DNA of 64,000 nucleotides, taken from positions 62,001 to 126,000 of the forward strand of contig NZ_JACOOZ010000001.1 in the NCBI RefSeq assembly GCF_014287775.1. The letters are read 5' to 3'. The notes under the pieces were generated by a model. The model was not told where the DNA came from. It worked only from the letters and a program-made list of their open reading frames with translations, and did no database searches. Below are positions 24,398 to 32,539 of the stretch, one piece after another. Source of the DNA: Eubacterium_G segne (lineage in GTDB: Bacteria > Bacillota > Clostridia > Lachnospirales > Lachnospiraceae). Position 1 is the stretch's first letter. Every line of letters starts with the position of its first letter. Made by a program: the position numbers and the translations under genes.

Positions 24398-25654
24398 TTA
24401 TTTCTTTTTGGAAATTTTCACCCTGACCCTTACATCATTAACTAATGTAGCGCCATCAGGCAAGGTAACTGAAACATTTACGGTTTCTGTTCCTTCTTTA
24501 TAATTATTTAAATTAATACTTGCGCCAATGTCATTTAAAGTGATTTTCTTAATAACATCATCTTTTCCCTGAAGTTCAACGTTAATGTTTTTACTTACAA
24601 ATGCCATTTCATAGGAATTGTTTAATCCGTCTATGGCTATTTTGTCTGTATTAATGGTAAACTTCTTAGACACAAGTTTATTAATTTTAATAACAACGCT
24701 TATTACATCCGTTTCTCCCTGACCTATATCTGTGCCTTCCGGAAGATATTTTCTTATATTTATCTTCTCCACAGTGTCAGTAGTCTTCCCGGATATATTA
24801 ATAGTATCACTTATAACCAGTTTTTCAACTGTGTCTAGAACCTCTTTTTTCCCTATCAGGGTAATATTTTCCGGTGATACCGTTACTTTTCCTACATGAT
24901 ATCCTGTCTCAGGAGTTCCAACTGAAGGTGTTTCTATTGGAACCTGCTTTTCATTAAGAATGGTAACTGAAACACTTACTCTCTTAGATGAAAGCTTTAT
25001 TTTATCAGACTTTAATATATTATCATACTTGTCATATACATATAATCTGCTTTTTGTTGTAAAGTCCTCATTTTCTCCGTCAATATCACATCTTGCTACA
25101 ACACGGTCAATCTTGTCCAGTAATGACTCCGGTGCCTTCACAGTAACCATATTCTTTGAAAGAGTATAGCCACCTGCAACATATCCTTCTTCAGGACTTC
25201 CATTGTACTCAACAGATACACTGTAGTTCTGCTTTTTAACCTGCTCTATGCTGACTTCCAGCGTCTGTTTTGACTGCTTCTCAATTGTAATTTTTCTTCC
25301 TATATAGTTTTGAACTGCTGATACCTGAACAGGTATTGCATTAACCTTTGATAACTCCTTAAGGGAAGCTGTTGCCGTAAAGTCTTCTGCTGATAACTTA
25401 CTTACAACTGAACGTTTTCCGGATACTGTAATGTTTACGGTAGCATTCTTGTCGGAATCATATACCATATTCATATCAGTAATTACTTCCTCATGAGTTA
25501 CGTTAATAGGAATGTTATATATTATCACTGTCTTTTCAGGATCACTTATGTTTACAATCATAAGCCAGATTAATGCAGCAATAACAACCGCAATAACCTT
25601 TATACCTACGTTGTTTGTAAGGGATGCCTTAATTTTCATCATGGCTTTTTTCAT
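24398..25654 (-). CDS. cdaR: CdaR-like YbbR-domain protein (regulator of diadenylate cyclase)
   Basis: About 418 residues. The ATG at 25654 follows AAGGAAGG and overlaps the end of cdaA by 26 nt. One N-terminal membrane anchor (GIKVIAVVIAALIWLMIVNI) is followed by four YbbR-type beta domains. Two of them contain the related SPEEGYVAGG and TPETGYHVGK turns. In Firmicutes CdaR sits on the membrane and modulates the diadenylate cyclase CdaA encoded in the same operon. Gene order and overlap support that here. Confidence 0.88.
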   Translation of the reverse strand: MKKAMMKIKASLTNNVGIKVIAVVIAALIWLMIVNISDPEKTVIIYNIPINVTHEEVITDMNMVYDSDKNATVNITVSGKRSVVSKLSAEDFTATASLKELSKVNAIPVQVSAVQNYIGRKITIEKQSKQTLEVSIEQVKKQNYSVSVEYNGSPEEGYVAGGYTLSKNMVTVKAPESLLDKIDRVVARCDIDGENEDFTTKSRLYVYDKYDNILKSDKIKLSSKRVSVSVTILNEKQVPIETPSVGTPETGYHVGKVTVSPENITLIGKKEVLDTVEKLVISDTINISGKTTDTVEKINIRKYLPEGTDIGQGETDVISVVIKINKLVSKKFTINTDKIAIDGLNNSYEMAFVSKNINVELQGKDDVIKKITLNDIGASINLNNYKEGTETVNVSVTLPDGATLVNDVRVRVKISKKK

Positions 25655-26513
25655 TGCGGTTCCTTCCTTTCCATATTTTTTTCTTTGTTTTAACTTCATC
25701 CTTCGCCTGGGCTTTTGTAAGTTCATTCTTCAAAATAGCCGCATCTGCATATCGGATAAGTTTCCCGTCTTTTGCTATGGAAATACTTCCCGTTTCCTCT
25801 GATACAATTATTATAATACTGTCTGTAAGCTCACTTAAACCAAGACCTGCTCTATGTCTTGTGCCTAATTCCTTACTAAGAGATGTACTGTCTGACAACG
25901 GTATATAACATGTTGCCGCAACAATTTCATCTCCTTCTATTATAACTGCACCGTCATGAAGAGGAGTATTTTTTTCAAATATATTAATAAGAAGCTGACT
26001 GGTAATTTTGGCATCAAGCCTGATTCCCGTTTCAATGTACTGTCCTAAGTCATGTTCCTGAGTAATTACCATTAATGCTCCTGTCTTCGCCTTTGCCATT
26101 TCAAGGGTAGCCCTTGTTATTTCTTCCACTGACTTATCGCTAAAACGTTCATTTTCCAAAGTATTTCCCAATTTAAATACATTAAACAAAACGTTCTTTT
26201 TTCCTAATTCCTCAAGGGCTCTTCTAAGCTCAGGCTGGAAAATAATAACCAAAGCGATAATTCCGGCACTTAACGTCTTATCTATAATCCATAAAAGAGT
26301 AGTCAGGTGAAAAACCGATGCCACGACCATGAATAATACAAGCACAAGTATTCCTCTAAGTAAAATCCATGCTCTGCTTTTTTTGAACCATAATATAATG
26401 TAGTAAATCAAAACTGCAATAACAATTATTTCCACGATATCGCTGGCATAAATGTCAGGTATTGTCAAATATTTGTCTACAAAATTCTGAATATAACTTA
26501 ATACTGCACTCAT
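25629..26513 (-). CDS. cdaA: Diadenylate cyclase CdaA (DacA), c-di-AMP synthase
   Basis: About 294 residues. Three N-terminal membrane segments (about 24-90) precede the DisA_N catalytic domain with the two signature motifs, DGA in LHDGAVIIEGDEIVAA and RHR in LGTRHRAGLGLSE. It makes c-di-AMP from two ATP. In Firmicutes this messenger controls potassium and osmotic balance and cell wall stability. The C-terminal tail is basic. AAAGGAG lies 9 nt before the ATG at 26513; a GTG directly upstream (26516) could also be used. It is followed by cdaR, but the usual glmM is absent and galE takes that general position. Confidence 0.93.
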   Translation of the reverse strand: MSAVLSYIQNFVDKYLTIPDIYASDIVEIIVIAVLIYYIILWFKKSRAWILLRGILVLVLFMVVASVFHLTTLLWIIDKTLSAGIIALVIIFQPELRRALEELGKKNVLFNVFKLGNTLENERFSDKSVEEITRATLEMAKAKTGALMVITQEHDLGQYIETGIRLDAKITSQLLINIFEKNTPLHDGAVIIEGDEIVAATCYIPLSDSTSLSKELGTRHRAGLGLSELTDSIIIIVSEETGSISIAKDGKLIRYADAAILKNELTKAQAKDEVKTKKKIWKGRNRNEKSHDEN

Positions 26514-26552
26514 CACCCTGTACTCCTTTCTCTATATTTCAATAATCAACTG

Positions 26553-27512
26553 TTATCTTCTCTTTGGCTGAACCTTTCTCTTTCTTTGAGCGTTAATACG
26601 CTTAACATTCATCTCCGGAGCTGTTACGTTTATTTTTGGAACAGCTTTTACATAATAATAATACTCATCATCCTCAAACTGGGTATGTTCTGTCCTTGAA
26701 TAATCCACTGAAAACAGGAAGAACTGCAATATAAATGCAAGGAGTATGGATATTATCGTCCCTATAATAATCCAAAATATTGAACTTTTTGTGTTCAACA
26801 TAATACTTCCCACCAAAGTAATTACAAAGTCTACTATGGCTCCTGTAATAATTGCCACCGCCCAGGCATTGTTAATTGTTGCCCTTCTTATTATATACAC
26901 CACCATTATGGTAATGGCTGATGCAATAACTGCCAACATCATTGCTTTATTATTACTCATCATATTAATAATGGCATTTATGCTAGCTGATCCTATAGTA
27001 CCATCCGATGAATTAGTTATAACTGTAGCATTATTGCTGATTACATCTATCATATAGTATAATACCGTTCCAAATGCTACCGATACAATAGATACCGGAG
27101 AACATATAAGTCCCACTGCTATAGGAACCACAAATGGTATTTTAAGGAAATATGCTAAAGGTATTAACACCAGTAATGCTCCCTGTTTTGGGGTAAATCT
27201 GAAAAAGAACAGGAACATTATAAGCATTACAATAAACACCAAGGCTCCCAATTCCAAAGACATGGAAAATATATTTACCGCAATATCTGCTGCCAGTACC
27301 AGCACCAGCATACCCCATGTTAAAAATGCTGAAACTACGGATATTATAATTATAACCGGCCACATGTTAATAATATTCATATAACCTATGTTGCTTTTTA
27401 TAACCATCAATGAAACAAGAACTGCCAGGAATTTTACAATTGGTCTCATAACAACTTCATGTTCTGCATAAAAGTTCTTTAATTTTTCCTTTAATTCAAT
27501 TAAACCTGTCAT
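26553..27512 (-). CDS. Multi-span membrane protein of unknown function upstream of cdaA
   Basis: 319 residues with about seven to eight hydrophobic segments spanning residues 25-270 (for example VVSAFLTWGMLVLVLAADIA and IIGTIISILLAFILQFFLF). The C-terminus is basic and cytoplasmic (RINAQRKRKVQPKRR). I recognise no catalytic motif. Its start overlaps the previous gene's stop by one base (TAATG), so the two are translationally coupled. Forty nucleotides separate it from cdaA. Its place in the c-di-AMP/galE/LCP operon suggests an envelope or transport role, which is inference only. Confidence 0.7.
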   Translation of the reverse strand: MTGLIELKEKLKNFYAEHEVVMRPIVKFLAVLVSLMVIKSNIGYMNIINMWPVIIIISVVSAFLTWGMLVLVLAADIAVNIFSMSLELGALVFIVMLIMFLFFFRFTPKQGALLVLIPLAYFLKIPFVVPIAVGLICSPVSIVSVAFGTVLYYMIDVISNNATVITNSSDGTIGSASINAIINMMSNNKAMMLAVIASAITIMVVYIIRRATINNAWAVAIITGAIVDFVITLVGSIMLNTKSSIFWIIIGTIISILLAFILQFFLFSVDYSRTEHTQFEDDEYYYYVKAVPKINVTAPEMNVKRINAQRKRKVQPKRR

Positions 27513-27952
27513 TATTCTTCCTCATCTCCTTCTTCTTCCAATTCATCTATAATGGCATCATATTCTAATTCCTGTATTCTATGTAAGGTCTTCAAATCAC
27601 CATTATATTCTTTAAGGTTCTTTCTGATTTTTCTGAATTTATGTGAAAAAAATGCATAACTAAAAATCATATATACAACTACGGTAATTATATAAAGCAA
27701 AACAATAACCACCACAAATACCGTAAAACTTCCTGTTGTAGTCATACTGGCAAAAACCCTGTCAGATTTATACATAAACCACAAAATCAGACAAAGCAGA
27801 TATCCTACTGTAGCGCAAATAAAAGAACTTAACATTTTTAAAAGCATATAATCACTTTTGAAATACTTGCCTGTGCTGATTTCTTTTTTTTGATTTTTCT
27901 GCTCATATAATGACAGTTTTGTCATTAGTATAATCTTTTCATTATTAAGCAT
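27512..27952 (-). CDS. Small two-span membrane protein, first gene of the envelope operon
   Basis: 146 residues. The N-terminal part is cytoplasmic. Two membrane segments (about 43-63 and 76-103, including FTVFVVVIVLLYIITVVVYM) precede a charged C-terminus that ends in a strongly acidic run (DELEEEGDEEE). AGGAG lies 6 nt before the ATG. No family recognised. It is coupled to the next membrane protein gene through a TAATG junction, suggesting the two act together. Confidence 0.68.
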   Translation of the reverse strand: MLNNEKIILMTKLSLYEQKNQKKEISTGKYFKSDYMLLKMLSSFICATVGYLLCLILWFMYKSDRVFASMTTTGSFTVFVVVIVLLYIITVVVYMIFSYAFFSHKFRKIRKNLKEYNGDLKTLHRIQELEYDAIIDELEEEGDEEE

Positions 27953-28010
27953 ATAAATCTCCTAATCATCTAAAAAAGATAGTGGGCATAGAACCCCATA
28001 ATTATTATGT

Positions 28011-28039
28011 ATTTTATCATAACCTATACATACGTGCAA
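28011..28039 (-). promoter_or_regulatory. Promoter of the cdaA/cdaR/galE/LCP operon
   Basis: A -35 TTGCAC (28034-28039) and -10 TAAAAT (28011-28016) with 17-bp spacing, 59 nt upstream of the first gene. No other comparable promoter or terminator is apparent before the hairpin at 21959. Confidence 0.55.
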
Positions 28040-28168
28040 GCACGGACTCCATTTTCCTCCTTTATACTTTTTCCTGTGACTTCACAGAAAAACTCCCAAA
28101 AAACATTTCAGTCTGCTTTTTTAGTAAACCAAAATATTTTTCAGGAGTGTATATAATACTATTTTTCA

Positions 28169-29008
28169 TTATCTGTTTTCTTTTTTATACCTTTTAGCCC
28201 CAGACCTGTAAATACTTTTGAAATGATTTCCATTTCCATCATATGTAACTATATCTACACGCATTCTGTATAATCCGGATTTTTTTAGTTTGAATTTCTT
28301 ATTTGCATAAGCAATATTACTTTTTTTAACTTCACAATATTTTCTGTATTTTTTCCATTTTCCATGACTTTTTCTTAGTATGACAATTCTTATTTTGGTC
28401 TTTTTAGTAGTTGCATAGTCATTTTCCGAAAAAACAACAGCTGTTACATTTCCCCTTTTGCTAATACTAAAATCGGTATTTAGTAAAATGTTGCTGATGC
28501 TATTTTTTCCATTTATACTTACGGTATTTGATACATTGGCATCTATCATTTCCTGTCGCTTATTTTCTATTTTAAACTTTATATATTTTTTAAGCTCTTT
28601 CTTCCTATATAAACACGTAATTTCTATTCTATATTCGCCGCTATCTAAATAATTCCCTTCAATATTATAAACGTCGTTAATCAAAATGCTGTCAAATTCT
28701 CTTTTTCCCGGTTTCACTTTAATATTTCTATGGGTTTTAGTGGAATCTTTTGCCGCAAGTTCTTTCCACTTATTGTTGTCTTTTTTCTGAATGTCAACCT
28801 TTTTTACAACAATGGATTGGTTTGAAGCATTTCTTATGGCATAAACCGGCTCTTTTATTTTTTCATCTATTTTTATATTTTTCAGCTGCACATACACTTT
28901 AGCCTTATTTTCTCCTGCATATGCCGGGGTGACTAATAATATAGAAGTAACTACAATTACTGCCATTGCTAAAAACAATTTATTTGTTATTCCTGCATTT
29001 TTTCCCAT
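28169..29008 (-). CDS. Secreted protein of unknown function in an ECF sigma operon
   Basis: 279 residues, strongly basic. A signal peptide (LFLAMAVIVVTSILLVTPAYA) is followed by two beta-rich segments. The first (about 35-150) resembles an intracellular-proteinase-inhibitor-like or Ig-like fold by pattern only (KVKPGKREFDSI, DSGEYRIEITCLY). The second contains KKSGLYRMRVDIVTYDGNGN. No family is assigned with confidence. GGAGG precedes the ATG by 8 nt, and the start directly abuts the stop of the anti-sigma-like gene (TAAATG), so it is part of the sigma operon and may be its effector. Confidence 0.65.
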   Translation of the reverse strand: MGKNAGITNKLFLAMAVIVVTSILLVTPAYAGENKAKVYVQLKNIKIDEKIKEPVYAIRNASNQSIVVKKVDIQKKDNNKWKELAAKDSTKTHRNIKVKPGKREFDSILINDVYNIEGNYLDSGEYRIEITCLYRKKELKKYIKFKIENKRQEMIDANVSNTVSINGKNSISNILLNTDFSISKRGNVTAVVFSENDYATTKKTKIRIVILRKSHGKWKKYRKYCEVKKSNIAYANKKFKLKKSGLYRMRVDIVTYDGNGNHFKSIYRSGAKRYKKENR

Positions 29009-29734
29009 TTACCGGTCCTCCAGATTTTCTATTATATTAATTGCAGTTTCCTCATTTGCATCACTGCCCTGTATGTTTACTATATGATAGTAAGCGTTGT
29101 CTGTAAAGTATGCAGTAATTCTATTTTCTTCATATATAAATGTTACTTCTTTTGCTCCTACTACCTTTTCCTTTGTTCCACCCTTTGCAATTTTTAAATT
29201 AGCGCCGGTGCTTATCGGACTTTCGGTGTAAGTTATGGTTCCATTATCTGATGTAAAACTTTGAACAAATAATTCTTCCGAATTATAATTATCCCTTAGT
29301 GCATAGCCCTTTGGAGCATTTTTTATTTGATATTTAATTCCGTCAGATGCAGTGTTTGAATTATCTGATGGTCGGGTTTGATTTTCACTTTTATTTTCAA
29401 AACTTATATTTATCATGTCTGTGGTATTATCCACAATTTTGTTCCACAAATTAACGTTAAAGGCATTAATGGCAAAAACATTTACTACAATAAAGCATAG
29501 AATAACTGCTGCTATGGAAGTTGCGTATCTTACACATACCTCTGCCCACCGTTTTCCATTAAACTTCTTTTCCGCTTTAATGAGATGAGACATTTTTCTC
29601 TCAAATCTTCCTGAAAAATTGTGTGCTTCCACTATGTCCGGCATTTTCTGCATAAATGTTTCATTGTACATAAATAATGCTTCTTTTAAAGCATCCTGAT
29701 TTAATTTTTTTGTACTATTTCCATTAGACACCAC
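29009..29734 (-). CDS. Membrane-anchored anti-sigma-like protein with DUF4367 domain
   Basis: 241 residues. The cytoplasmic N-terminal 75 residues are helical, as in anti-sigma factors. One membrane segment follows (YATSIAAVILCFIVVNVFAI, about 89-110). The outside domain (about 145-241: YQIKNAPKGYALRDNYN, then EVTFIYEENRITAYF) matches the DUF4367 pattern. It starts with a GTG 7 nt after GGAGG; that GTG shares a base with the sigma stop (TAGTG). By analogy it should hold the sigma factor inactive until an envelope signal arrives. Confidence 0.78.
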   Translation of the reverse strand: MVSNGNSTKKLNQDALKEALFMYNETFMQKMPDIVEAHNFSGRFERKMSHLIKAEKKFNGKRWAEVCVRYATSIAAVILCFIVVNVFAINAFNVNLWNKIVDNTTDMINISFENKSENQTRPSDNSNTASDGIKYQIKNAPKGYALRDNYNSEELFVQSFTSDNGTITYTESPISTGANLKIAKGGTKEKVVGAKEVTFIYEENRITAYFTDNAYYHIVNIQGSDANEETAINIIENLEDR

Positions 29735-30252
29735 TATAAATCCTCCTCTAAAATTTCAGAAAGCTTCTTTCTTCCGCACATTAACTGCTGTCTTACATTA
29801 GTTTCAGTTAATCCGGTTATTTCAGCAATTTCTTTTCCTGAATACCCCAACACATATTTTAAGGTAAGCAGAGATGAAAATTTATATGGAAGCTGCTCTA
29901 TGGCATTTTTTACTTCATTAACAAGATTTTCGCTGTTGTGCTTTTTTATGTTTGTTAAATCCACATCAAAATCTTCATCTCTTTTTTTCTTTTTATCGTA
30001 TATTTTCATGGCTTCACGTTTTGTTATAATTGCTACAAAATTTTTTGTTTCCGTAGAAGCAATATCTTTAACCTTGTCCATATTTTTGGCTATTCTAAAG
30101 AAAGCCTCCTGAACTGCATCTTCTGAATCTCTATCCTGATGCAATACCTGATAAGCTATGTAATACATTAAGTTCCTGTATCTGTAATACAGTTCTTCAA
30201 ATCTGTTTTTTTCTTCCTGTTTGTCTATTAGTGATAAATATAGCGCTACCAT
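29734..30252 (-). CDS. ECF-type RNA polymerase sigma factor
   Basis: 172 residues from the ATG at 30252 (GGAGG 5 nt upstream). Region 2 has FEELYYRYRNLMYYIAYQVL and the DNA-melting block DSEDAVQEAFFRIAKN. Region 4 carries the helix-turn-helix LGYSGKEIAEITGLTETNVR. Regions 1 and 3 are missing, as in ECF sigmas. It is cotranscribed with a membrane anti-sigma-like protein and a secreted protein. Its target promoters cannot be told from this window. Confidence 0.9.
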   Translation of the reverse strand: MVALYLSLIDKQEEKNRFEELYYRYRNLMYYIAYQVLHQDRDSEDAVQEAFFRIAKNMDKVKDIASTETKNFVAIITKREAMKIYDKKKKRDEDFDVDLTNIKKHNSENLVNEVKNAIEQLPYKFSSLLTLKYVLGYSGKEIAEITGLTETNVRQQLMCGRKKLSEILEEDL

Positions 30253-30499
30253 CTTATCCTCCAAAGCATCTTAGCTTCTGTATTAGTAATCTGCGAATTT
30301 TTGAAAATGTTATATAGATTTTTGAAATTTATATGGAGATTATATCATAGATGGAGGGTAGGGGGGGAGGATGGATTGTGCAGAAAGATTATTACGGAAT
30401 ATTATTGATGCAGCGATAATCTGTATGTGAATGATTAATTGTGCAGGGGAATTCCAAATAGAATGGTGCCTTCGGGTGGGGAATTGTGCTTCCTAATCC

Positions 30500-30750
30500 G
30501 TGAATTTACTTATTTTACATGATTTTTTTTGTTATATTTTCAATTTTAATGTACCTACGTTCTCTGGAGCTTCTCTCAAGCCTGTGAATCTGCTTTTTTT
30601 ACATGAATTATTTGATATATTTTCAATTTCAATGCACCTACGTTCTCTGGAGCTTCTCTCAAGCCTGTGAATCTGCTTTTTTTACATGAATTATTTGATC
30701 TATCTTCAATTTCAATGTACCTACGTCCTCTGGAGCATCTTTAGATTTGT
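30500..30750. repeat. 83-bp tandem repeat, three copies
   Basis: Copies begin at about 30500, 30584 and 30667. The shared core CTACGTTCTCTGGAGCTTCT starts at 30555 and 30638, with a variant at 30721, exactly 83 bp apart. The first and third copies are more diverged. No ORF or hairpin explains them. They lie in the 784-nt gap between the ECF operon and the met operon. The rest of that gap holds a terminator, a 32-bp repeat array and a G-rich stretch near 30360 with no feature I can name. Confidence 0.8.
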
Positions 30751-30782
30751 ATGGAGTTTAATATTTCTTTGTTAAGAGTCAA

Positions 30783-30824
30783 AAATACCCGGATATGAAT
30801 TATAAATCCATTTTCCGGGTATTT
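30783..30824 (-). terminator. Terminator of the metQNI operon
   Basis: Perfect 11-bp stem AAATACCCGGA (30783-30793) with TCCGGGTATTT (30814-30824), followed on the minus strand by TTTTTGAC. It lies 213 nt past the metI stop; the 32-bp repeats are therefore in the 3' untranslated region. Confidence 0.7.
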
Positions 30825-30866
30825 CGCCGAATAGCTATTCCCATCTAACAATAATATTTCAACGTA

Positions 30867-30992
30867 AATCATTACAACAAATATTTCCATATAAAATAGA
30901 TCATTACAACAAATATTTCCACATAAAATAAATCATTGCAACAAATGTTTCCATATAAAATAAATCACTACAACAAATGTTTCCACATAATT
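30867..30992. repeat. 32-bp tandem repeat, four copies
   Basis: The unit AATCATTACAACAAATATTT plus CCATATAAAATA recurs with TCATT/TCACT starting at 30869, 30901, 30933 and 30965, exactly 32 bp apart, with a few substitutions. There are no spacers, so it is a minisatellite and not CRISPR. It lies in the presumed 3' untranslated region of the met operon. Confidence 0.8.
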
Positions 30993-31036
30993 TACATCAT
31001 AAAAAGTGTCCCTATATATTACATCATAAACTCTTC

Positions 31037-31705
31037 CTATGCTTTTCTCCTGTCTAACTTCTTAGACAAAAGCATTCCTACCCACTGCATTATTTGTACC
31101 AGCAATACAAGTATAACAATTGTTACAAGCATTATGTCTGTCTGGTATCTGTAGTATCCGTATCTTATGGCAATGTCACCTAAGCCACCGCCTCCTACTA
31201 CACCTGCCATTGCGGAATATCCCAGAATTGTGCCAAGGGCTATGGTGACTCCCACCAAAAGGGATGTTCTCGCCTCTGCCAAAAGAACTTTCCATATTAT
31301 AGTGAAAGTTCCGGCACCCATACTCTGGGCTGCTTCAATCACTCCACCGTTTACTTCCTTGAGAGAAGATTCCACCATTCTGGCAATAAAAGGTGCTGCT
31401 GCTATTACCAAAGGTACAACAGTAGCTGTGGAGCCATATGTTTTTCCCACAATGGCTCTTGTTATAGGAATAACTAAAATTAATAAAATAAGAAACGGAA
31501 TACTTCTTAATATATTCACAATTATATCTAATATCTTATATATAAAAGCATTTGGCTTTATGCCGTCTTTGTCAGTAACTGCTAATATGACACCTAAAGG
31601 AAGTCCTAATACATATCCGAAAAAAGTGGATGCCAGTGTCATATATAAAGTATCTCTCACGCCTTCTAAAAGCATTGTTATTGTTGCGTTATCCCACATA
31701 TTCAT
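31037..31705 (-). CDS. metI: Methionine ABC transporter permease MetI
   Basis: 222-residue BPD-type permease with five to six membrane segments. Typical blocks are GVRDTLYMTLASTFFGYVLG, IIVNILRSIPFLILLI and the EAA loop VIEAAQSMGAGTFTIIWKVL. It forms the channel for methionine (and possibly related sulfur compounds) delivered by MetQ. AAGGAG lies 4 nt before the ATG, and the gene overlaps metN by 17 nt. It is the last gene of the leader-metQ-metN-metI unit. Confidence 0.93.
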   Translation of the reverse strand: MNMWDNATITMLLEGVRDTLYMTLASTFFGYVLGLPLGVILAVTDKDGIKPNAFIYKILDIIVNILRSIPFLILLILVIPITRAIVGKTYGSTATVVPLVIAAAPFIARMVESSLKEVNGGVIEAAQSMGAGTFTIIWKVLLAEARTSLLVGVTIALGTILGYSAMAGVVGGGGLGDIAIRYGYYRYQTDIMLVTIVILVLLVQIMQWVGMLLSKKLDRRKA

Positions 31706-32477
31706 CCAACTCCTTCTGACTTAAATTAACACCTCCACCAATTAACACAAGTTTTTTTGCTATATTGGTTTTAGGATTTTCAAATAATTCCTTTACTGTT
31801 TCAATTTCCACTGCTTCTCCATTTTCCATTACTGCAACGTTGTTGCAAATATCCTTTACCACACTCATGGAATGAGTAATTATAACTATGGTAATGTTTC
31901 TTTCCCTGTTGATTTTCTTTAATAAATCCAAAATAGATTTTGTAGTCTGAGGGTCTAAGGCACTTGTTGCCTCGTCGCAAAGAAGTATTTCCGGGTTGTT
32001 AGAAAGCACTCTTGCTATGGCAACTCTCTGCTGCTGTCCACCTGACAACTGTGCAGGATATGCCTTTGCCTTATCCTCCAATCCCACTGTTTTCAGCAGT
32101 TCGTACGCCCTTTTCCTTGCCTCACTTTTCTTAACTCCGGCTATTTCCATTGGAAAACAGACATTGTCTAAAACATTTCTCTGCATAAGTAAATTAAAAT
32201 GCTGAAAAATCATGCCGATATTTTGTCTTGCCTTTCTCAACTCCTTGTTAGGAAGCTTTGTCAAATCTTTTCCATCTACGAGAACTCTTCCTGAAGTTGG
32301 TCTTTCAAGGAGATTCAGGCATCTTACTAATGTACTTTTTCCTGCTCCGGATAATCCGATTATTCCAAAGATATCTCCCTTTTCCACTTCAAAGCTTACA
32401 TTTTTTACAGCCTCAACATTTCCGCTTTTTGCATTAAATGTCTTATTTAAATTTTCTACCTTTATTATTGGTGTCAT
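31689..32477 (-). CDS. metN: Methionine ABC transporter ATP-binding protein MetN
   Basis: 262-residue ATPase. Walker A GLSGAGKST, signature LSGGQQQRVAIARVL, Walker B EILLCDEATSALD, switch His in IITHSM. The C-terminal part is short: the ACT-like NIL domain that gives methionine feedback inhibition in longer MetN proteins (about 340 residues) is missing. Control of uptake may therefore depend more on transcription, consistent with the attenuator and operator upstream. A hairpin separates it from metQ. Confidence 0.92.
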   Translation of the reverse strand: MTPIIKVENLNKTFNAKSGNVEAVKNVSFEVEKGDIFGIIGLSGAGKSTLVRCLNLLERPTSGRVLVDGKDLTKLPNKELRKARQNIGMIFQHFNLLMQRNVLDNVCFPMEIAGVKKSEARKRAYELLKTVGLEDKAKAYPAQLSGGQQQRVAIARVLSNNPEILLCDEATSALDPQTTKSILDLLKKINRERNITIVIITHSMSVVKDICNNVAVMENGEAVEIETVKELFENPKTNIAKKLVLIGGGVNLSQKELDEYVG

Positions 32478-32502
32478 AATTTTCTCCTAATTTAAGCACC
32501 TA

Positions 32503-32522
32503 AAGGGAGCCTCGGCTCCCTT
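32503..32522 (-). other. Intercistronic hairpin between metQ and metN
   Basis: AAGGGAGCC/GGCTCCCTT with a 2-nt loop and no T-run on the minus strand. It probably protects the metQ 3' end or partially attenuates, which would give more binding protein than ATPase. Confidence 0.6.
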
Positions 32523-32539
32523 GGTTAATATTGTATTTT

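Noticed and set aside
30350..30480. G-rich stretch and three ATTGTGC repeats upstream of the ECF operon
   Set aside because: The repeats are short and unevenly spaced, with no symmetry; no function could be supported.
30867..30992. 32-bp repeats considered as a CRISPR array
   Set aside because: Copies follow each other directly with no spacers, and no cas genes are in the window.
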